A DNA stretch of 64,000 nt from Mesocentrotus franciscanus. Its lineage: Eukaryota > Echinodermata > Echinoidea > Camarodonta > Strongylocentrotidae. Location: NCBI GenBank assembly GCA_037976565.1, contig CP137667.1, positions 5,723,372 to 5,787,371 on the forward strand, given 5' to 3'. This document shows positions 10,647 to 21,407 of this stretch, piece by piece. Position 1 is the first letter of the stretch, and each line of letters starts with the position of its first letter. The notes under the pieces are model-generated. The model worked only from the letters and a program-made list of their open reading frames with translations, made no database searches and was not told where the DNA came from. The position numbers and the translations under genes were made by a program.

Positions 10647-11260
10647 TTATAAGTTACTTTTGCCAACTGAAAATAGAACACATTTTGCAAGAGCAAGATT
10701 GCCGAGATATTCAACGTGGGTATCATTTCTCTTCAGGAGAATTCTCCATCTCGCCTTGAGCCTCCAAAAGGCATTCTCCACTACCATTCTTGCTCTGCTT
10801 TGGCGATAATTGTACTGCCGCTGCTCTCTGGGCAGCTGGCCATTATCAGGGAAGGGCTTTATCAGCCATGGCAGCAAAGGATAGGCACTGTCACCAAGTA
10901 TAACAGGCTGGACATTAACTCCACTCAACTCTCTGTGAATAAGAGGGCAAAGTTAGCCGGAACATGCACTTTGGAGTTATAAAAAAACTCGCGCATCATA
11001 TATGCACTCACGGGGTAACCAACGTTGACATTCATGAAACGATAACGATGGTCAACTTAAGGTCTAGAGTACCATGGAATAAAACATATTTGTGATTATA
11101 TTAATCTGCTCTAAATTCTATTGGGAACTGTATGGGAATATGATTTTCGTCTATGGCCCCAAAGCACTGCGGGAAGCCCCACTTGACCTTGAACTCCCTC
11201 ACGACATCGGTAGCTGCAAGAAAATCCGGAATGACATATTCTAACAAACCTGCCATACAC
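10647..11260 (-). pseudogene. Harbinger (HARBI1-like) transposase, broken
   Basis: All three catalytic acidic residues of the DDE_Tnp_4 fold are visible on the minus strand. The first Asp is in C-F-G-A-I-D-E-N-H-I-P-I (about 11130-11165), the second in V-I-L-G-D-S-A-Y-P-L-L-P-W (about 10870-10900), and the Glu in V-V-E-N-A-F-W-R-L-K (about 10760-10785). Between them lies V-D-H-R-Y-R-F-M-N-V-N-V-G-Y-P in a third frame. The blocks occupy three frames, with a stop after R-A-D near 11101, so this is a dead copy of about 200 codons lacking the N-terminal part. The MYB-like partner protein of Harbinger elements is not seen nearby. Confidence 0.85.
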
Positions 11261-12500
11261 ATACAGTGAAAGAAGGGAAAATAAAAAAAAGTAATTGCAA
11301 GTCCATTTCTTTACTAATTCTATATTCAACATCACTTCAATTTTAATAACTTAAGTCTCTTGAATATTTGAAGAAATAGAGGGTGCACATTATCTCACTT
11401 GATGATGGTTGGAATAGTGGGATTTTATAATAATAAATTATAATGTAAATGATAATGTTATCTTATATGAGTAATATGACTTTTGTGTTATATAGGGACT
11501 ACTTTTAAAACAAATTTTAAAAAGACCTACGCTACTATCAATATTTAGAATTCAAGATGTGGATCCAGTCAGATGTAGACTCTTAAAAGGCTTAAGGCGT
11601 ATATAATGTATTCTAGAATATTCGAGTCCCCCATTTATTTTAATTTTTTTCATATTCATAATCAAAGCAGCTGTAGTGCAGCTGTACTACCAATTACATC
11701 CTATTATTCGTTATTTTGGTTGGCATCATGATTTTTTTTTTAATATTTAGAATCTACATTACAACAAATTACAGTCATCATAAAGACTCAGACATAGAAC
11801 TATTAATTATTATGTAGATCTAGACTCTAGTGCAGCTGCAGCTTTAATAATTTTGTTTTACATCCTCTCATGATTGACATCAATTGATATGTCGTGATAC
11901 CAACAACGAATAGCTGTGCCTGTCGATGCATCCGGGTCTACTTGAGAGCATTTTTGTTTTTGTGTTTTTTCTGTGGTCTAAATTGATGACACTGATGCTC
12001 GGACTGAGAACCGAGAGACTAGTGCTCTTGTCTCGGTGTCTAAGGTTAGTCTATTCTGATGACATGATCATTCCATTGCTTGTGTGAGTTCGGTTTCAGT
12101 ACAAAATTGATTATATGTTGTTGTTTTTCTTTCCCCCCACAGTAGGGCGTTTTATTGAATAATAGTGCAGTATACATTTGTCTTCATAACAACAGCTATT
12201 GAGTGATAATAACAATGACTGGATGCAACATATTGACCATGTAATAATATGACACATACTATGTATATGCAACTGACAGTAAACTCACATCATTAAACAA
12301 AAATTTAAAAGAGGACCTCAGGTAAGATGCCTATACTGTACATAACATTGCTAGCCAGCACTCACTGACCATACTCCAAAAACCCAACAAGCCAGAACAA
12401 TAGATCCGGCTCTATAACCCGAGTTGTTCTGGCTCGGTAACTCCACTGCTCTCGCCCGTCGAGCGCAAGAGTGCAGCCAAAATGGACTTTTAGATTTGCA
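11261..12500. other. Gene-free AT-rich interval
   Basis: Nothing coding is supported. A C-box-like TGATGAC with CTGA boxes occurs near 11984-12060, but no terminal stem is visible, so I did not call a snoRNA. Confidence 0.5.
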
Positions 12501-13320
12501 CGTCGACATAGTATACGTGATGACGTAATTTCAAGGCACTGCGCATGCGTTACGTCGTCTCCTTCGTCGACTATCAGAATCGAGAACGCGTCCACCTTCA
12601 ATTTTCCGTCGTCCTAAATCTAGTGTCATCTCAAGCCTCAAGATGAATGACGCAAAAATGTCAGAGATATAATTTTGTCTTTGAGCAACAACAGTTTTCA
12701 CGAAACTGAGGTAAGTTTTGTGGTACCCTTCTCCATGCAGGCGCGGATCAAAGTGGGGGATTGAGTAAAAACTTGTTTTTAGTGTACCCCCTCTCCCGTT
12801 GAGCACTCCCTCGAAGCAGCTCCCTAAAGTTGACAGCCCTGTATTGGTATTTTGAGTTGAAATAACGGTCTGGGGATTTTCAAATTTCAGCCCCCTCCCC
12901 TATTGGAAAATCCTGGTTCAGCCACTGCCCTTCTCTCTTTTCTCATTAAAACTCTTTTGTTTTGAACTGTGAAAGTTTGATTGGTATAGTATAGCATCCG
13001 TAGAAAGGTTTATATACTTTAATAGCTAGTGACAGTGGCAGTGTGCATTAGCTTCGCCTTCGCACCGCCCAGGCCAGCCGGCTGTTGACGTGACGGTCGC
13101 CGGGCCGGGTCATCGCCCGCGGAATCTCCTTTGAAATTTGGCGCGCCGTTCATGACTTCATCACGCTTACTTCCTGTCGACGTATATCGTCGAGTGAAAT
13201 CTAACAGATTTCTAACTGTAGTCAACAGGGGCAGTTGACTACGTTGACACGCATGATCAGTGGACGTTCTAGCCGTTCCCGTCCACTCAATCTAAATGAA
13301 TGCCGACCGCTACCGTATAA
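12501..13320. other. CpG-richer segment, possible regulatory DNA
   Basis: GC content rises locally, with CpG clusters at 12400-12600 and 13050-13230. An NRF1-like CTGCGCATGCG lies at about 12540 and an ETS-like ACTTCCTG near 13170. No convincing exon starts here, so a promoter is only a possibility. The open frames on the minus strand are not recognisable. Confidence 0.3.
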
Positions 13321-14524
13321 CATATCATTGATTACACATATTATCAGCATTAATAAAAAAGACCATTAAAACCTGACCAACATCTTTCAAATGAGTCTTG
13401 CTTCATATTTTCACAAAGATAGTTTTTTTGCAAAACCAAAATAAGTCTTTACCTCGTTTAGAACTTTGTTGTGGTAAAAGGCGAATTCCAGCCAATTTGA
13501 TTTTATAAATTACCCATTTAAACCAAATGATAAGTGAATTTAAAGGGATAATTGAGTATTGGTCATTATTCACTTTAGCGAACGAAACTATGATCTAAAC
13601 ATTAAAAAAAACATATGATAAATGTCTAAGAATGCATCATTGAAGATATAAATCAGAAATATTACATTAAAATTTGTATGCAAAAAACCTGTTCGACTGC
13701 AAACGATATTATTTTTTTATTTTTAATCAAAAATGTTACTCTCGAGACGTGTTCAGGTGTAATTATATAGCGCCACCTCTCGGTCAAGCGGCAGCACACC
13801 GTGATTTTTCGCCAAGATGACGTACCTTTCTTAGCGCGATCGGATATGTGCGTGCAAGTAATATCCGAACCAGATTTAGCAGTCTTCTTGGGAAGCAACA
13901 CGGCTTGGATGTATTGTACGTCGTACGTACCTATAATTTCAATGCAATTCATTCATCGATCGATACTAACGCATTACGATCAGCTGTTCTGCCGGCCCGG
14001 CCCGGCGCTTTATTATCATCATCTTCTTTGCAACAATACTACTGCTGTCGTCTGCAGTCTGCTCTGATCTTTTTGTCAATAAACAAAGTGAAAACTACTT
14101 ACAAGCACAGACACGGATCTAGGCCTAGGCCTAGATCTAGTCTAGTTATTTTGTGCACCTTTTCTTTCAAACCGAGGTAAGCTAAGTAATGTGGTTGACA
14201 CCTGTCCTTCTTGTGAACCGGTACATACCTTAGGCCGATTTAGGCCTAGACCTGGCTAAGTATAAAAAATTATCCATTCATCGTTTGTCGTAGTCGTACA
14301 TTTACCGGTATTTGATTTTGATTTGCAATTACTAGTCTAGTAGGGTCTACTAGTAGTATATCTATTCTATATCGCCATTTCCCCATGCATGATGCATTGA
14401 TCATTGGCATTGCCATTGGCATTGCATTGTCAATGATCGACATTGACATTGTTAGACATTCGACAAATCTAGCGCTTTCATGGCCTCTTTCAGTCTTTGA
14501 CATTATTATTGACATATAGATTCT
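13321..14524. other. Non-coding interval with repeat fragments
   Basis: Contains TTAAAGGGATAATTGAG at about 13538, resembling the end of the TTAA-flanked MITEs seen later in the window, but no partner end was found. A possible splice donor (ACCGAG then GTAAGC) lies at about 14176 after a weakly supported open stretch. Runs of AGATCTAGGCCT occur near 14120 and 14240. Confidence 0.35.
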
Positions 14525-14960
14525 AGTCTAATAATAATAATAATAATATAGAGTGTTTGTAATGCGCCAACTCCATATGACTAAATGTGTTTGAGGCGCA
14601 ATAGAGAAGAAAAATTACAAGTAGAACCTAGGCCTAGATCTAGATCTACACGAAAATACACACAAATGGAACAACAACAATGTAAAAGTAAAACTACTGG
14701 AAAGCTGCTTTGAACAAATGAGTTTTGAGGGCATTCTTAAAGCAATCTAGACTACACTTGAAATATATCGAATATCTTGTGGCAATTGATTCCATATAGG
14801 TAAGGTCCAGCGTGTGCAAATGACCGATCTCCCCATGATTTCTTAGTTTTCGGAACAACAAGCAATTTAGAATCGGAAGATTTTAGGCGTCTGGGAGGAT
14901 TATAAGGCATCAACAAATTAATATTGTACTCTGGGGCAGATCCACGTATATTTCACTGTC
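14525..14960 (-). pseudogene. LINE C-terminus and 3' UTR with (TAA)n tail
   Basis: The minus strand encodes P-Y-N-P-P-R-R-L-K-S-S-D-S-K-L-L then K-S-W-G-D-R-S-F-A-H-A-G-P. One base-shift later comes W-N-Q-L-P-Q-D-I-R-Y, and another shift later F-K-N-A-L-K-T-H-L-F-K-A-A-F-Q and a stop. This is the standard end of jockey/RTE-like ORF2 proteins. The 3' UTR finishes with GTTGGCGCATTACAAAC and a (TTA)n tail at 14525-14550, closely resembling the tail of the SINE at 2357-2624. Confidence 0.75.
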
Positions 14961-15127
14961 GGCATTCTAATTGAATAAACTAAAAAAGTAAAACTGTCAT
15001 TGCCAGCCACAGTACCACACTATAGCACTGCGTACATTGTCAAAGACAAAGTCAAAGTATTTCACACATGTCATTACTGTAGCCACAGGCACAGGTATGC
15101 AGTCAGGCCGGTTCCATGTCAGGTCGC

Positions 15128-15186
15128 CCAATGTCAGCCCGCCCGCGACTTTGCGTTTTACACCCTGGCCTGGACATTTTCCCGGT
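15128..15186 (-). repeat. Interspersed repeat also found near 37027
   Basis: The minus strand reads GGGAAAATGTCCAGGCCAGG then GTGTAAAACGCAAAGTCGC. A near-identical stretch of about 39 bp lies at 37027-37067 on the plus strand, there followed by repeated GCCCGCCCAATGTCA. The GC-rich nature contrasts with the surroundings. Confidence 0.6.
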
Positions 15187-15384
15187 AAATAGCAACGAAA
15201 CTGCTTGAATGAGTCTAGTCTACGCTCCTCGATCGGGCGCGCCAGTTCCAAATCGAATCGTACATGCACAGACGTACGTCGATGCAGCATTTATACACAC
15301 CGTACGCAGCTGCAATACTGAAGATTAAAGGGAGAAGATATAGGATTTCAAGTTCAGAACAACAAGTTAAGAAGCTTGCTGCAC

Positions 15385-15675
15385 GATGGAAAAAGGGGGT
15401 CTTAGAAACAAATATGAGAGAGAGAGAGAGGCCTTAGAAACAAATACGAAGAGGGGGTTAATGAGAGAGAAAGAAAGAGGGGTCTGAGAAATACATACGA
15501 GAGAGAGAGTGGGTCGAGAGAGAGAGGTCTTAGAAAACAAATATGAATAGAGATGGGGGGCGGGGGAGAAATGGGTCTTAGAAAACAAATATGAAGAGAG
15601 ATGAGGGGGAGGTCTTAGAAAACAAATATGAAGGGAGAGGGGTCAAGAGAATTAGAGAAATTAGGTCTTAGAAAC
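15385..15675. repeat. GA-rich tandem repeat
   Basis: About seven copies of a loose 35-60 bp unit, GGTCTTAGAAAACAAATATG followed by AGAGAGAG-type filler of variable length. The minus-strand open frame of 73 codons is translated repeat. Confidence 0.75.
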
Positions 15676-16043
15676 AAATGACATGAATTTAAAAAATGAA
15701 AGACGTGATCCCACAATAATAGAAAATGGTACGAGTGCAATATTTAAATCACAGTTTATGTATTACATTACCATTACACATATTATGTCGAGTGTAGTCT
15801 GTGTATGTGTCGATATGTGTACACGTGTGTTAGGGGTCGAATCAGCAAATGGTTTGAAAGTAGGCTACACGTCAAAATTGAAACCCTGAAGAAGGCGGAA
15901 TTAAACCACAAAAACCATAATATTATTTGGTTTCTCTCTTTCCTTACTTTGATTAATTCCTTCTCTAATTTCTCTCTTTCTTTCAAGTTAGTTTTTGTTT
16001 TCTCTCTCTGCTTATGACATTCTTTGTTTCCTCTCTGTTCTTT
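15676..16043. other. Non-coding flank of the large array
   Basis: Short TG-rich stretch and pyrimidine-rich DNA leading to the array. No gene is supported. Confidence 0.5.
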
Positions 16044-16267
16044 AATTAGGTGGTCTGTCGGTATCGACAGATCACCTATTGTTTTCGTCAGAATTTTCTT
16101 TCTTCTTTATTTATTTATTTATTTATTTATTAGGTGGTCTGTCGGTATCGACAGATCACCTATTGTTTTCGTCAGAATTTTCTTTCTTCTTTATTTATTT
16201 ATTTATTTATTAGGTGGTCTGTCGGTATCGACAGATCACCTATTGTTTTCGTCAGAATTTTCTTTCT

Positions 16268-16298
<31 letters not shown>

Positions 16299-16439
16299 TT
16301 AGGTGATCTGTCATTGACAGATCACCTATTGATTTCGTCAGAATTTTCTTTCTTTATTATTATTTATTTATTTATTTATTTATTAGGTGATCTGTCATTG
16401 ACAGATCACCTATTGATTTCGTCAGAATTTTCTTTCTTT

Positions 16440-16465
<26 letters not shown>
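16044..16465 (+). repeat. Five-fold amplified 5' subterminal repeat with hairpins
   Basis: Copies start at 16048, 16132, 16212, 16301 and 16385 (period 80-89 bp). Each has AGGTG(G/A)TCTGTC, a 3-6 base spacer and GACAGATCACCT, a 12-bp stem. ATTG(T/A)TTTCGTCAGAATTTTC and a (TTTA)n run follow. A sixth copy opens unit 2 at 18899. Changes within the arms keep most of the pairing. Confidence 0.85.
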
Positions 16466-16470
<5 letters not shown>

Positions 16471-17653
16471 TTTCATCCGTACACTTTTTTGTGTAAACGT
16501 TTACTCGAAATCGACATGGTCAATTTCCTTCGAATTTCTGTCAGTCATCAGGCCCTATAATATCAAGTTCTAGTAACTTTTCAAGGTCATGGGGTCATCG
16601 TGACGTCATCCAGGCGCCATTTTGTAAACATCAGGTCATTATCATATCTCGATAACGAGTCATCAAAAATCAACCATATTTGGTATACATCAATTTTAGG
16701 TCAAAGGTCAACAAAAATGTCGACAAAATCCGCGTGCGCACCTCGACGCGCGCATACGCGCGCATCAAAATTTCAAAATGTCCAATTCGTCCCAAATTTT
16801 GTTTGCACGTTTCAGGCCATTTTAAGCATTTTCAAAATTTGCGCGCGCACTTATACGCGCGCGTTTTCGCGCGTATTGGCATTTTACAACATCAAATCAC
16901 CAAATTTTTTCTGTCATCATATTTGGCACATTTTTCCAAGCATTTTGATACCTTGTTTAACTTTTTCTGACCAGTAATAACGCAATGAGCGTCCGTCAAA
17001 GTATAACAGCACCCGCGGACCGCGCTATCTCTATCCACAATACATAGGCAAAAACATGCCTATACAAAACTCATTGTAACTCTTCAGAATGGATGGATAC
17101 CCCAATTTTTTTCATATTTGGATAGATTATGAGTCGGAGATATGATTTCATGTCTCATTTGACCCTCAATTAACTCATGACGTCATCATATGGCCTCCGA
17201 ACTCAAAATTTCAATTTGCATATTATGACGTCAGCATATTTTTGGAAAATTGATTGTATCTCTGTAAATATTGATCGATTTTCTTCCAAATTTTGATATG
17301 TTCTAGCTGAGACAATTCTCTACAAATGCAGTCACCACGATTTTTCATTTTGACAAAGGCATCATGGCGTATTTTTGCGATTAAAGGAGGCATGTCAATT
17401 TTTCACATTTTGCGTGTATTCTCTATGGGACATGACTTTTTCCTAAACTGGATTCTACATCCCGTCTTTCGCGAGCAATATCTCCGTCGTTTTAGCTTTG
17501 TTTTCGCTGAGCTTCGAGTATGTTGTAGCTGAGACAATAAGCTATCACAAGTGTGCCCTTTATTTTTCGATCAGATGCCGGGATCATGCTCATATTTCAC
17601 TTGCAAAGTGGGATTTGAGAATTCCATTTTCCGTTCACGTGTAATGTCTATGT

Positions 17654-17726
17654 GGATTATTTTGGTATAGTGGTCATAGCACTTGCCTCCCATTCCGGCG
17701 ACCCAAGTTCGATTCCTGGTGGGTCA
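17654..17726 (+). pseudogene. tRNA-Gly(CCC)-like Pol III module, unit 1
   Basis: A box TGGTATAGTGG (perfect) and B box AGTTCGATTCC (one mismatch) sit at tRNA spacing. An anticodon-like CTCCCAT lies between them, and a T-arm can form with four of five pairs. Acceptor strands do not pair and the anticodon loop is enlarged, so a functional tRNA is unlikely. The 3' end abuts 13 Ts (17727-17739), a strong Pol III terminator. Transcription of a roughly 75-base RNA is therefore plausible but not shown. Confidence 0.6.
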
Positions 17727-18895
17727 TTTTTTTTTTTTTGCCGTCGTTTTAAATTTGATTTTATGATCTTCTTCGACTATTATAACATATTATCATATAC
17801 AATCACAAACAATGTAATAAAATGCCTAATTTTGCGTGTTATATCTATGGGAGAAGAATGTCAATCGTTTGAGTACAACCCTATGGGAAATCTGATTCCT
17901 TGTCGTGTATTAAACCTATAGGGTTAATCTCCCAAGTCTGTTGGAATATATCAAATCATCCCATTTTCATGATGTTTAGTCTCCTTCCCAGACGTTTATA
18001 CTTTCCAGTAATTCAGCCCAGGTATATGCAATCTTTACGTCTCTCCCGCGGACATAGAATTGTTTACATGTCTATAACTTCTCTCTTTCTCTATAATATA
18101 GTAAATATTCAATTCTATTTATGCTGGAAATATTAAAAGCATCGTTCTCCATTGCATCTCTTTCTCTTGCTCTCTCTTGCTCTGTTTCCCTTCCCTCTCT
18201 TGATCTGCCCTCTATCCTTCTCTTGCTCTCTCATTGCATCTCTCTCTCTACTCTTTCACTCTCTCCCTATCTCTGTCTCCCTCTCTTGCTCTGCCTAGCT
18301 CCCTCTGTCTCTGCCTCTCATTGTATACTCTCTCACCCTCTCCCTTTCCCGGCCTCTGGTTCTCGTTCTCCCTCCGATATCTATTGTAATTTTCTTTAAT
18401 TTCCTCTAGCTCTTCATTTTGCCCTTTGTATTCTTATTTCACCCCTACCATGTCCTCTCTCCTTCAAAGTGTATGCATTCTGATTCCTCTTTCTTCCTCG
18501 GTCCAGCTCATGTATTTTTACATGTCAATAACTCGTCTCCCTCTCTCCTTCTCTATATCTATATTTTCATTAAATTTCATTATGATCATGATTTTGATCA
18601 TAATCATTTCTCAATATTTTGTTCATCAGTTAAGTTATCACTTCAGTTCAGGTCACAGTTCAATCTATCAGTTCATTCATCAGTTCATCAGTTTAGCTCA
18701 TCAATTCAGTTCATTTCACATCAGTTCAATCTATCAGTTCATCAGTACTTCATTCATCAGTTCATATCTTAATACATCATTTTACATTAACATCATTAAA
18801 TTGGATCATTGAATTGAAGATTAGCATGATCATAAGAATTGAAGACAGATCACCTAATTCGTCCTGATGACGAATTACTTTTATTATTATTATTT

Positions 18896-21407
18896 ATTAG
18901 GTGATCTGTCATTGACAGATCACCTATTGTTTGTCAGAATTTTCTTTCTTTATTATTATTTATTTATTTATTTTTATTTCATCCGTACACTTTTTGTGTA
19001 ACGTTTACTTGAAATCGACATGGTCAATTTCCTTCAATTTCTGTCAGTCATCAGGCCCTATAATATCAAGTTCAAGTAACTTTTCAAGGTCATGGGGTCA
19101 TCATGACGTCATCCAGGCGCCATTTTGTAAACATCAGGTCATTATCATATCTCGATAACGAGTCATCAAAAATCAACCATATTTGGTATACATCAATTTT
19201 AGGTCAAAGGTCAACAAAAATGTCGACAAAATCCGCGCGCACCTCGACGCGCGCGTACGCGCGCATCAAAATTTCAAAATGCTCCAATTCGTCCCAAATT
19301 TTGTTTGCACACGTTTCAGGCCATTTTAAGCATTTTCAAAATTTGCGCGCGCTTATGCGCGCGCGTTTTCGCGCGTTTGGCATTTTGCAACATCAAATCG
19401 CCAAATTTTTTCTGTCATCATATTTGGCACATTTTTCCAAGCATTTTGATACCTTGTTCACTTTTTCTGACCAGTAATAACGCAATGAGCGTCCGTCAAA
19501 GTATAACAGCACCCGCGGACCGCGCTATCTCTATCCACAATACATAGGCAAAAACATGCCTATACAAAACTCATTGTAACTCTTCAGAATGGATGGAACC
19601 CCAATTTTTTTCATATTTGGATAGATTATGAGTCGGAGATATGATTTCATGTCTCATTTGACCCTCAATTAACTCATGACGTCATCATAATGGCCTCCGA
19701 ACTCAAAATTTCAATTTGCATATTATGACGTCAGCATATTTTTGGAAAATTGATTGTATCTCTGTAAATATTGATCGATTTTCTTCCAAATTTTGATATG
19801 TTCTAGCTGAGACAATTCTCTACAAATGCAGTCACCACGATTTTTCATTTTGACAAAGGCATCATGGCGTATTTTTGCGATTAAAGGAGGCATGTCAATT
19901 TTTCACATTTTGCGTGTATTCTCTATGGGACATGACTTTTTCCAAAACTGGATTCTACATTCCGTCTTTCGCGAGCAATATCTCCGTCGTTTTAGTTTTG
20001 TTTTCGCTGAGCTTTGAGTATGTTGTAGCTGAGACAATAAGCTATCACAAGTGTGCCCTTTATTTTTCGATCAGATGCCGGGATCATGCTCATATTTCAC
20101 TTGCAAAGTGGGATTTGAGAATTCCATTTTCCGTTCACGTGTAATGTCTATGTGGATTATTTTGGTATAGTGGTCATAGCACTTGCCTCCCATTCCGGCG
20201 ACCCAAGTTCGATTCCTGGTGGGTCATTTTTTTTTTTTTTTTTGCCGTCGTTTTAAATTTGATTTTATGATCTTCTTCGACTATTATAACATATTATCAT
20301 ATACAATCACAAACAATGTAATAAAATGCCTAATTTTGCGTGTTATATCTATGGGAGAAGAATGTCAATCGTTTGAGTACAACCCTATGGGAAATCTGAT
20401 TCCTTGTCGTGTATTAAACCTATAGGGTTAATCTCCCAAGTCTGTTGGAATATATCAAATCATCCCATTTTCATGATGTTTAGTCTCCTTCCCAGACGTT
20501 TATACTTTCCAGTTATTCAGCCCAGGTATATGCAATGTTTACGTCTCTCCCGTGGACATAGAATTGTTTACATGTCTATAACTTCTCTTTCTCTATAATA
20601 TAGTAAATATTCAATTCTATTTATGCTGGAAATATTAAATGCATCGTTCTCCATTGCATCTCTTCTCTGCTCTCTCTCTCTCTCTTGCTCTGTTTCCCTT
20701 CCCTCTCTTGATCTGCCCTCTATCCTTCTCTTGCTCTCTCATTGCATCTCTCTCTCTACTCTTTCACTCTCTCCCTATCTCTGTCTCCCTCTCTTGCTCT
20801 GCCTAGCTCCCTCTGTCTCTGCCTCTCATTGTATACTCTCTCACCCTCTCCCTTTCCCGGCCTCTGGTTCTCGTTCTCCTCCGATATCTATTGTAATTTT
20901 CTTTAATTTCCTCTAGCTCTTCATTTTGCCCTTTGTATTCTTATTTCACCCCTACCATGTTTCCTTATACTATCCTCTCTCCTTCAAAGTGTATGCATTC
21001 TGATTCCTCTTTCTTTCCTCGGTCCAGCTCATGTATTTTTACATGTCAATAACTCGTCTCCCTCTCTCCTTCTCTATATCTATATTTTCATTAAATTTCA
21101 TTATGATCATGATTTTGATCATAATCATTTCTCAATATTTTGTTCATCAGTTAAGTTATCACTTCAGTTCAGGTCACAGTTCAATCTATCAGTTCATTCA
21201 TCAGTTCATCAGTTTAGCTCATCAATTCAGTTCATTTCACATCAGTTCAATATATCAGTTCATCAGTACTTCATTCATCAGTTCATATCTTAATACATCA
21301 TTTTACATTAACATCATTAAATTGGATCATTGAATTGAAGATTAGCATGATCATAAGAATTGAAGACAGATCACCTAATTCGTCCTGATGACGAATTACT
21401 TTTCTAG
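18896..21407 (+). repeat. Array unit 2 (type A)
   Basis: Retains one 5' hairpin copy (18899) and a short ATTT run. Same order of blocks as unit 1, with DR1 at 19201-19213. It ends in hairpin plus CTAG at 21404-21407. Shares CAATGTTTACG and CCCGTGGAC variants with unit 3. Confidence 0.75.
20154..20226 (+). pseudogene. tRNA-Gly-like module, unit 2
   Basis: Same sequence as the unit 1 module; T-run of 17 bases follows. Confidence 0.6.

Larger units (their letters stand above)
16044..18890 (+). repeat. Array unit 1 (type A)
   Basis: The only unit with the five-fold 5' hairpin block. Core begins at about 16471 (TTTCATCCGTACAC). It contains a perfect DR1 hexamer pair AGGTCAAAGGTCA at 16698-16710, three TGACGTCA palindromes, two CGCGCG-rich blocks, a tRNA-like module at 17654-17726, a CT-rich stretch (18155-18390) and a TTCATCAG-type subrepeat (18625-18775). 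It ends in AGACAGATCACCTAATTCG and the hairpin, but CTAG is replaced by an ATT run that leads into unit 2. Confidence 0.75.

Noticed and set aside
11980..12060. Possible C/D-box snoRNA (TGATGAC and CTGA motifs)
   Set aside because: No terminal stem, no convincing C'/D' arrangement, and such short motifs are common by chance.
13848..14180. 110-codon frame ending near a possible splice donor
   Set aside because: Composition is unlike a conserved exon and no downstream acceptor in phase was found.
17654..17726. Functional tRNA-Gly gene
   Set aside because: Acceptor strands do not pair and the anticodon loop is enlarged. Only the internal promoter boxes and terminator look intact.
18120..18400. 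Ser/Leu-rich frames from CT-rich DNA in each array unit
   Set aside because: Microsatellite-like composition, with frame length changing between copies.
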